Source: Corylus avellana (Eukaryota; Streptophyta; Magnoliopsida; Fagales; Betulaceae). From it: a stretch of DNA of 64,000 bases. The first letter of the stretch is position 1, and every line of letters begins with the position of its first letter. Shown piece after piece: positions 56,331 through 64,000 of the stretch. Under the pieces are notes generated by a model, which did no database searches, had not been told where the DNA came from, and saw nothing but the letters and a program-made list of their open reading frames with translations. Position numbers and translations under genes: made by a program. The stretch lies in the NCBI RefSeq assembly GCF_901000735.1, contig NC_081543.1:30464771-30528770 (forward strand). The letters are read 5' to 3'.

Positions 56331-56830
56331 GTGAACCATACTGGAACTTATGACCAGTACTTTAGTTTTGAATTACCTTCGAAAATTGGTAAACTATTCT
56401 ATGTTAATTCTTGTCTTGGTTTTTGTTGTTTGTTTGGACACCGCAACAACGTCGCTATCTGGAACCCATTGATCCGAGAGTCCGGACGCTTCCGAAGCCT
56501 TCATTACCGGATAGTATTAGCGCCTCTGGACCTTATTGTTACGCTCACCTGGGTCATCCTTGTTCGTGCTGTGGAGCTGCAATCCAAAACCGACCTCCCA
56601 GTAAAGTTCAAGACTCTAAATAACCATCCAAATGCCCAAGAAGACACCAACAGAAGTATAGTTTGTCTTTTGAGAGAGAGAGAGAGAGAGAATGGGAGTT
56701 TGTGAATTATTGAGGAACAGACTTTGATGAGTAACATCTATACGTAGGATAAGGCAAGTTACTGAGAACCATTCGCTACTGGAGCATGGGATATACATGA
56801 CTTATGAAAGCGCGCAAAAAATGATTCTTC
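56331..56830 (+). pseudogene. F-box gene fragment, frameshifted
   Basis: HTGTYDQYFSFELPSKIGKL and NSCLGFCCLFGHRNN match residues about 60-95 of the F-box gene. After NPLIRES the frame shifts, and the second frame reads RTLPKPSLPDSISASGPYCY. The F-box itself is absent. It has the single SLPD form without the five-residue tandem. Downstream (56540-56830) it is the inverse of 28480-28760. It is a relic of an older duplication. Confidence 0.8.
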
Positions 56831-57002
56831 CCGAAGCTGAGTACTTAGCCATTTTTGTCAAATTGCAGACAATGACTTCCCTTGAAGACAAGCCATGGTG
56901 CGACTATTGACCAAATTGGGACCCCCCCAATTAAAGGAAAATAACAAGTCTTAAATTTTAATCACATCAACCCATGGAGTCTTTGCCTGCACATTAATTT
57001 AA

Positions 57003-57417
57003 GGGATAACTTTACTAAAGACCCTAAACTTTCACCCGATTTAATAAACTCTCAAAACTTTAAAATCTTTTAATTTGGTCTCCTGAACTTTCAAATTGTT
57101 CACAATGTGGACTCCTCCCGTGAGATTTTAAATGTTACAAGATGTTTATACTCTTGAATTTTATATAAAATTTCAACTTTACTCTTAATTCCAAAATCTT
57201 TTTTTTATTTTTTTATTTAAAAAAAGAAAAAAGAAAATCAGGGATATTTTAGTCTTTTTTTTTGTATTTCTAACGGCTAAAATTGATTATGGGTTTCACA
57301 TTGAGAGCAATTGAAAGTTCAGAGGTCCAAATTAAGATATTTTGAAGTTTTACGGCGGGGGGAGGGGGGATTTGTCAAATTGGGTGAAAGTTTAGAAGTT
57401 TTTAGTGAAATTACCCC
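57003..57417. mobile_element. 415-bp MITE with about 45-bp inverted ends, TTAA flanks
   Basis: The left end (gggataactttactaaagac and onward to CACCCGATTTAATAA) pairs with the reverse complement of the right end (ggggtaatttcactaaaaac to CACCCAATTTGACAA). TTAA flanks both sides (56999-57002 and 57418-57421), consistent with a 3-4 bp target duplication. There is no coding capacity; the interior has T- and A-rich tracts. A related terminus remains at about 19222-19240. It is probably Tourist/PIF-Harbinger-like; the class is uncertain. Confidence 0.75.
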
Positions 57418-57421
57418 TTAA

Positions 57422-57793
57422 TTTAATTGGTGAGGAAAACAGGCAAAGATGTGATTTTCAAACAAAATTAATAATAATGATAATGAAAACCAATATGCCT
57501 TCAAAGAAAATTTTTCCATCGTTTCTACCAAAACCAATACCATTACACTTATATCATATAAAAGTCCAACACTTGGATATTTAGAATCCTCAATCACTAT
57601 TATTATGATGATCTCTTCATCACTTTTGTCGGTTTCTTTCTCACTCTTACTTTTGAAAATATAACTAATTTTTATTATAATAAAAATTCTCAGTAAAACT
57701 GACAAAATTAACCCTAATCAAAAAATTATAATAATAGAGTGAACGTAGAGGATTAAATTTATATAATATTAAATATAATAATTTTGGTTTTTT
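57422..57793. repeat. Inverted copy of 18840-19215
   Basis: Reverse-complement similarity with small indels across the segment, including AAAATTTTTCCATCGTTTCT and CAAAATTAACCCTAATCAAA words. It is cut by the following gap. No gene is supported on either strand. Confidence 0.7.
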
Positions 57794-57893
57794 NNNNNNN
57801 NNNNNNNNNNNNNNNNNNNNNNNNNNNNNNNNNNNNNNNNNNNNNNNNNNNNNNNNNNNNNNNNNNNNNNNNNNNNNNNNNNNNNNNNNNNNN
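57794..57893. other. Assembly gap (100 N)
   Basis: Placeholder gap between the inverted repeat copy and a LINE C-terminus. Confidence 1.
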
Positions 57894-58019
57894 GGAAGCG
57901 AATTTTGCAGCACACGGATTGGCCAAGGCAACTACCAAAGCTGGTGCAGAATTTGTTTGGATGGAAGAGATTTTCCCATGTATTTTTGATATTGTCTCTT
58001 TAGAGCTTTCTGCTCTTTA
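57894..58019 (+). pseudogene. C-terminus of LINE RNase H domain
   Basis: EANFAAHGLAKATTKAGAEF followed by VWMEEIFPCIFDIVSLE and a stop at 58019. This matches the C-terminal end of the RNase H-like domain of plant L1-type LINEs (ANxxAHxLAK, then W-x-E-x-x-P-x-x-I). A 3' tail with an A-rich end follows at about 58080-58100. The rest of the element lies in the gap or is absent. Confidence 0.7.
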
Positions 58020-59942
58020 ATCTAGAGTGATGAGCTCTAGGTGTTATTTTTTATCAACGATAACTGATCAGTAATTTTCTCAAAAAAAACAAAACAAAAT
58101 CCGCTTCATTTTTAGAGTGATACAAAAAAAATTAATTAGAAAAAACTTCTATCGTTACCCATTCTCGATAGTTCAATGGATGATGCATCTCATCCAAAAG
58201 TTTAAGGAGGTCGCCGGTGGAGCCCCCAAACCAAAGTGGACTAAAAAAAGAATCCCCAAATTTGTATGACATGTTAAATGTTATAATTAAAAAAATAATA
58301 ATAATAATAAACAAATGCTAGTGCCTCTAATGTGCATTGATGTTTAATTAAAGCTAAACTTACTTTTCACTTATTAAATATTTGCTGATTCACCCTTCGA
58401 CTAAAATGCTGAACCACCATTTGTGTCTTACATGACAATAAGGAAAAAAAAAAATCATTGGATATTGTAGATCTCTAAAGAAGACATTGTAGATCCTTAA
58501 ATAAACAAATTTAGTTTGTAGAGTTATTAGGGAACATGTTCATATCTTCGTTTGGTGAAATAGAACCGAATCATTTTGTGGTCTAGATTTGATTTTACAG
58601 TATCTAACGGTATATACACATATTAATCACTAATTTTTTTTTTCTTAGTATTTTTACCATTAACATAAAGTCACATAAATTTGTAAAAAAAAGGTAGTTA
58701 ATATAATTGTAACATGTTGTCTTAGACCTTTAATGATTGTCCTCGATGGATGGTAGTGATAGAGGTTTTGGGTGTTGTGGGTGCAATACAAATATGAACT
58801 TAAGCTAACCAATATTTCTTGAGTCGTGATTCAGAGCACACGGCCTGCTTAGCACGCCGTGCAGGAAATTTTTTTTTTAATATTTTAATGCAAAAAAAAA
58901 AAAAAAATTACTTCACCCATATTTCTTTATTCAGAGATGCAATTAGAATATCATTTTGCTTGCTTTTCTCTTTGAAGTTAGAAATAGTCAAAGTGGTGCT
59001 ATTATTATGATAATGGAAAGGAACCTGCTTAAGATTTCTTTGATTATAGTATTAGTGGAAACTATCTGGATGTTGATTATGAAAATCGTATAATGAGATT
59101 CTTTATTTGATTGGGGATTAGAGTTGGGGCTTTTAAATAAGTAATACAGTCGTTTACAATTGGATGGTCCCAATAATAAACAACTCTTTTTTTTTTTTCT
59201 TTTCTTATAAGATTGGACCATTAGTGATATTGACAAATTAATCTCATTTATTTAGTCTTGAGAATCTATGATTTTTTGGTTGAGTGATATGTTTTCACAT
59301 ATGTGAGATTATGGTTGTTTAAGTTCCGTTGAGATATGATAATATAAGTTAACCATAACTTGATTAATGTAATTAAACGAATTCGATCCTTCAACCATAA
59401 TTCGCTAACTCGTATTGAGTTTGTGTTAGGTTTTGCAAGTCTTGCAAAAAATTGCTAACACCAAATGTTGCGTGTTAGATTCGGGTTGTGTTGAAACATG
59501 AGAATAAAACTATATAAAACAATCACAACTGAACTATTTATTAAATGTGTCATACTTCTTAACCATAACCTATTAATTTCATGTTAAATTGTGTTGAATT
59601 CGTGAGTCGTGTAAAAAAATTGTCAATTAAGAGCGGAAATGGAGAAACCGATATTGGGCTGTTTGGGATCTGCTGTGGTGGTCACCTTTTAGCCCCGTTA
59701 ACGTACGTGCCACAGGCCCATAAATGAATCGCTTATTCAAAAGCCCATCTATTTGCCATAAGTCACGAAGTTGCATTTAAACGACGTCGTCTTCGTCCAC
59801 AATTCCAAGAACCCAAGCCATTCCCGCCAAAGAACCAAAAGAAAACTTTCTCTCTTCGATTCTTCTAACCCTTTGGGGCTCCGAGTTTCCATTTTTTTTT
59901 TCCCGGTCAATTTGGTTGGCTCTCAGATCATTGACTGTGACA
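58020..59942. other. Intergenic region, no supported gene
   Basis: AT-rich with several homopolymers and (AAT)n-like runs. A patch at about 58830-58870 (CACGGCCTGCTTAGCACGCC) resembles the GC-rich subterminal words of the MITE at 54-203. The last 150 bases, with ACGACGTCGTC, are the likely promoter and leader of the DUF2439 gene. Confidence 0.5.
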
Positions 59943-61362
59943 ATGGCGAATATGAAGCGCTGGATCGTGACCTACACAAAGCACACGAAGCAGAAGCGCA
60001 AAGTTTACCAGGACGGTTTCTTAGAGCTCGACATCTCTACCAACAAGGTTTTTTTTTTTTTTTTGAATTCTTTAATTATCAGATTTGACGAGAATTTTGA
60101 CTTGGATTTTAGCGCAAAATTTTTGAGCTCAAATGATTTGAGTTTTATGGAAATGAGTGTAAACCGTGTAATCAATGTGCGTATAAACTTTGAAAATGCG
60201 GCTGTTCATTTTCTGGACCGAAATCGAAGATCTGAAACTGCATTTATCTTGTATTTCTATGGCTTTGCTAAAGAGTTATGTTTTGTGTTTTTCTTGAAAA
60301 TTTTGGTGGAGTTATTGAGCGCTTTAAATATTTGCATGAAGCAGAAAGATTGCTGGTTTGGATAACTCTAAGGTGGAGTTCTTATTCTTAAGATTCTAAG
60401 CATTATTTTTTTAATTAAATCAAGTTAAATCATTAATTATCCTAAAAAATTAATATGTTTAAAAAGAATAATTTTAGTTATTTAAGCTTTCTTCCTGTGA
60501 CCTCAAAATATATCTTGTGAAGGCCAACATATAGAATATGTAATTGAAATTGGATACAAATTATAGAGAATGTTCGAATTTAGGATCTATAGCATGTTAA
60601 ATTAAGACTTATTCCAAAAATTTAAACTTATGAAAAATAATAAACTTAATTATTTAATTAATATTTATACAAATCACTCAGATTTTGTCACCTCAGAATG
60701 CAATTTAGTGAGTGGGTACAATGAATTAAAGAAAAATTAAGAATCTTCCAGAGGTGATAAATGCTGAGATGGGCAAAATCTGAACCAGTTGATTTAGAAA
60801 TAATGAATAATGGCTAAGATTTGAAGAATTCCACCTTGGATTTACCTTAGAAAATCTGGAGGACACTAATCAGAGGGGTTTTTTTTTTTTTTTGGGTCCT
60901 CTGTTGCTTACTCTGTGAATTGGTGCACACAGATCATACTCTATGATGATTGCGAGAGGCTCTTGGAATGCAGGATCGCGAAGAAGGATGAAGTAGTTAG
61001 CTCTGGTGAAACACTGACATTCAATGCTTATCTTGTTGATGTGGGTGATCCTGAGGGAGATCATAAGCCTCTATCTGATTTGAATTCACAAGGAAGTGAT
61101 AAGAAAATCACTGAGAAACCCGGTTTGCTGAAAAGACAAAAGTTCAGGAATCATTCGGTTTCTTTTGGTATTGGTATTGCCATAACAGTTTCTTCCTTAA
61201 GGGTTTCTTATTTTTTGCTTAAGAACCTTTTTTAGTGCATTTTTGGTGTTCTTTTCTCTTTTATTTTATTATTTTTTTCTTTTTGTTCAGAAGATAGAAA
61301 GAATGATGTGGAGAAGAATAAAGCACGACCAACTTTGAGCCCTTCGCATAAAATTATCAGAG
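59943..61362 (+). CDS. DUF2439 (ZGRF1 N-terminal domain) protein, 5' part
   Basis: Exons 59943-60047, 60933-61167 and 61291-61362 join in frame with GT-AG borders and give about 137 residues before the gap. The N-terminus MANMKRWIVTYTKHTKQKRK, then VYQDGFLELDISTNK, and after the junction ILYDDCERLLECRIAKKDEV and TLTFNAYLVDVGDPEGDHK form the DUF2439 domain, also found at the N-terminus of ZGRF1-type proteins linked to DNA repair. A basic, Ser-rich linker follows (LSDLNSQGSDKKITEKPGLL). The third exon ends IIR with a split codon and a GTTAGC donor, so more exons should follow but are lost to the gap at 61440. After the gap the sequence is duplicated-block DNA, not this gene. It looks intact as far as it goes. 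Confidence 0.8.
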
Positions 61363-61439
61363 GTTAGCATATTGACTCACATAAACATGATCATTAATTT
61401 AAAACAGCATTTGATGTCTGCGTTTGTCATAATTCCTAG

Positions 61440-61539
61440 NNNNNNNNNNNNNNNNNNNNNNNNNNNNNNNNNNNNNNNNNNNNNNNNNNNNNNNNNNNNN
61501 NNNNNNNNNNNNNNNNNNNNNNNNNNNNNNNNNNNNNNN
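61440..61539. other. Assembly gap (100 N) truncating the DUF2439 gene
   Basis: Placeholder gap. The sequence changes from the intron after exon 3 of the DUF2439 gene to copy C of the segmental duplication. Confidence 1.
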
Positions 61540-62096
61540 AACTCGGTTAGCGATAAAAATATAATTGAAAGATGATAAGGGGGCACAATCCAAGCAAACA
61601 ACCAGTAGAAAAATAGAGAACAAACTCAGAGAAAATTGAGAAAAGCACAGTAACAATAAAATTAGAAGGGGGAATGAGGTATGGTGGCATCTGCCATCCA
61701 TGTGAAAAGAGTTCATGTAAAGGAGTTTTGAACTCAAAAATGGAATATCAACCCTCGAGATGTCTGATTATTAATGGAGGGTTTCTGCAAGTGTCCATTA
61801 ACCTTTTTCTGGCAAATCTCCGGCCCCATTTGGATCCTCTGATATTGCATCCTTTGATTGGATGACCTTTATTACCAGAATTCTATTTTGCCACTACAAT
61901 TTTTAGATAACCATAAAGATCTGATCAAAGACAATTCCAAAAATAAGGCACTCCATAAAGAATATTTTGCGATCTGAAGCAAGCAAGAAGATTATCCTAA
62001 TTACACTACCTTGTGATTCCCTATCATAGACTAATTCAAGAGGAAGTTAAAACGTTGAAGCTCCATACGAGAAATAGTGAAACATAAAACAGACAT

Positions 62097-62190
62097 GGAA
62101 CATAGATACTGGACCACAACGGAAAATTTTCCGCAACCTTCCATTGACGGAGAGTTCCTCATATGTCATTCCCATGTCCACTTTATCTAG
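62097..62190 (-). pseudogene. Isolated NAD synthetase exon (copy C)
   Basis: Reverse complement of the exon at 49860: acceptor acag at 62191, then [20 protein letters not shown] and [11 protein letters not shown]. It is the best-preserved copy of this exon, with the GPVSMF end kept, but the other NADS exons are not in frame around it within the window. Confidence 0.7.
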
Positions 62191-63247
62191 CTGTTTTACA
62201 CAACATAAGTTAAGACTTCCCAGCAAAGCATAATATTGACATATCCATCTCTATAACTTATTCTTTCACCCAAAAATAAAACATAACGATGAAATGCCAG
62301 TAACAAGAAAGAGAATTTGCATATGTTAAAGCAAAGAATGTCAATGCAAGTCAAGACGCCCAAAAGCAAACCATTAACATAATGTTGAGACGAAGAATTT
62401 TGATCATTTAAATACTACAAAGATTTAGCCTTCACATTGTCGACAATCCATGTTATCGATGTGGGCATCTTAGGAGATGGACATTATTTAAGCAAACACA
62501 AAGGGTCTGTTTGCTAAAGTTTTGAGTAATGTTTTGGATTTTGAGTTTTGAAGTAAAGCTTGAAAATTGATTTGGTGGAAGCCACGTTTGAAAAAAGTAT
62601 TGTATGTAGGGTCTACAAACGAACATTTGTTTGGTAAAAGTTCGAAAAATATATTTCTTAAATATACAAATTAAAGAATGTTTCATCAAAACAAAAGAAA
62701 AAAGAAAAAGAAAAAGGAAAAATTATTGTATTTTACCAAATAGCTGTTTGAGTGGATGAGGGAGGGCAAGAATATTGGGTTGTAGAGCCCAGGGTGGTTA
62801 TTGTTCACCCTTCTTTCTTTAGGGCAATATTGTTTGATGGGTTTGCTTCAGTAACTTTGGGGGTCTTTTTTAGGTGTCAGGATTTCTTTAGGCTTATAAT
62901 GGGTTTTTATCTTGGGTCTTATTGTGGGTTTTCGCGGGTTTCTCTATGTATACTTTTTGTGTGCCTAGAGGCGCATTGTGTTTTTTTGATATATACAACT
63001 TTACTTATAAAAAATAAAAATAAAAAACCTTAAAAGTTCATACAATTAACTGTCCATATGTTTATAAAAATTAATCAATAGTTTTCAGTACTCATAAGCA
63101 AATGCCGTAGCTTCAATATTGCTGAAGCAAAGGATTTCAAATTACTTCAAGTGGACAATAATTGCAATGGAGGCAACCCAGAGACTTATCACTAAAACAA
63201 GAAATTCAATATTTTTGCTACATGAGCTCAGCAAACCTGAAGCTTAT

Positions 63248-63722
63248 TAATTGAAAATTTTAAAGGGCTTTGGACCAAAGCTTTGAGCCTTACCAACTGT
63301 TATAAGAACTGGTGATTGATCAGAGACTCCTGCAGCCAAGAAAACTGCTGAAGTTTGTCCAAAACAGTCCATCTAATACTCATTACTCACTACTCTGTCA
63401 AGCATCCTAGCAACAAAACCATCACCTTCTCTGTTATTGTTCCATGTCAAAAAACAGCCTGAATAAGCTAAATCAACCAGCTCCATTTTATTAGCACACT
63501 CCACAAAACCAACATCATAACCATTAAAATTTGAAGTTCCCCATTGCTCATGTACATGAAACACAGAATTAAAGTCACCCACATGAAATCAGGGGATCCT
63601 GCCAACAGACTGTTTAAAACTTCCAAAATGGGACCATAAATGCTTCCACCCCAACCCTTTAGGATCACCATATACAAAAGTTTGCAGCCAAACCATTGAG
63701 CCATTGACAGCTTCAAGTTGAC
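63248..63722 (-). pseudogene. LINE endonuclease fragment, copy C, with stops
   Basis: Same fragment as at 25620 and 48100, but with at least two in-frame stops: TGA just before HVGDFNSV, and TAG in place of the Trp after SNEY. The SDQ variant is present here too. The damage indicates no selection on this fragment. Confidence 0.8.
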
Positions 63723-64000
63723 AACATAACCGAAAATGAAAAGTTAACGTGTTTTAAATAACCTATAGTTTTGAAGTTGTTTGAGTGATGTAGACCGTGG
63801 CCAATGAAATGAAGCGACAAGTCACAGCTGATAGAAGTTTTGAAATTTTGATTTAAGGACCAAATAATAATAATAATTACCTTCATTCTTTAATCTGCAT
63901 ATGCACTTGCTACTAAACACTCCAAATTTAAAAAATGCTGGACCTAAAGCTGCAAAAAACAGCAAACGACAAACACTACAATCTGCTATACACCCAAACT

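Larger units (their letters stand above)
61540..64000. repeat. Third copy (C) of arm sequence, running off the window
   Basis: Bases 61540-61865 match 24310-24640 directly. Bases 61865-62745 match 49300-50240 inverted, so this copy keeps the NADS intron/exon part that the left arm lost. Bases 62750-64000 match 25130-26380 directly. It is therefore a more complete version of the left-arm order. Confidence 0.85.

Noticed and set aside
56504..56737. Minus-strand frame with Ser/Leu runs
   Set aside because: It translates the (GA)n tract downstream of the F-box fragment and overlaps a recognised relic on the other strand.

Overview
This is nuclear DNA of a flowering plant, most likely a woody eudicot, from a draft assembly with six runs of N (one of 37, five of exactly 100). 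Support comes from intron-rich genes with plant-specific products (cellulose synthase-like G, ATL-type RING-H2 protein, plastid ribosomal protein S6, RPN12A, F-box proteins), AT-rich intergenic DNA, and LINE, Copia and MITE relics. The species is not identified.

The left part (1-16 kb) is ordinary single-copy gene space. It holds the last exon of a CslG gene (667-1251), a three-exon ATL58/59-type RING-H2 gene on the minus strand (2280-4491), a two-exon plastid S6 gene on the minus strand (8936-10737) and a six-exon RPN12A proteasome gene on the plus strand (12580-15698). Small transposons lie between and inside these genes: a MITE with a 9-bp target duplication, an element with long terminal repeats and a GC-rich core, an intronic 85-bp minisatellite and an intronic LINE tail.

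The middle and right (16-58 kb, and again 61.5-64 kb) form a mosaic of segmental duplications. Two inverted arms, 21945-28154 and 46015-52481, each carry an F-box gene, a LINE endonuclease fragment, NAD synthetase (NADS) remnants, a small acidic repeat protein and a short ORF that starts divergently from it. A 4.9-kb stretch (37546-42475) is repeated directly at 50811-55709. Both direct copies carry an odd chimera: a short ORF ending in NADS-derived sequence, then a trehalase exon, then the middle exons of NADS. Between the arms lie F-box debris, a Copia gag/pol fragment, a decayed LINE reverse transcriptase and an array of about 0.89-kb units. Each unit holds a decayed piece of the small acidic protein gene and its 3' flank. 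A further copy of part of an arm runs off the right edge.

Between these blocks sits a separate gene of the DUF2439 (ZGRF1 N-terminal) family at 59943-61362, cut by a gap. The most unusual content is the small acidic protein family with its tandem array and shared divergent promoter, together with the trehalase/NADS chimera. Nothing seen shows a defence, CRISPR or secretion type system. The novelty here is gene birth and decay by segmental duplication.
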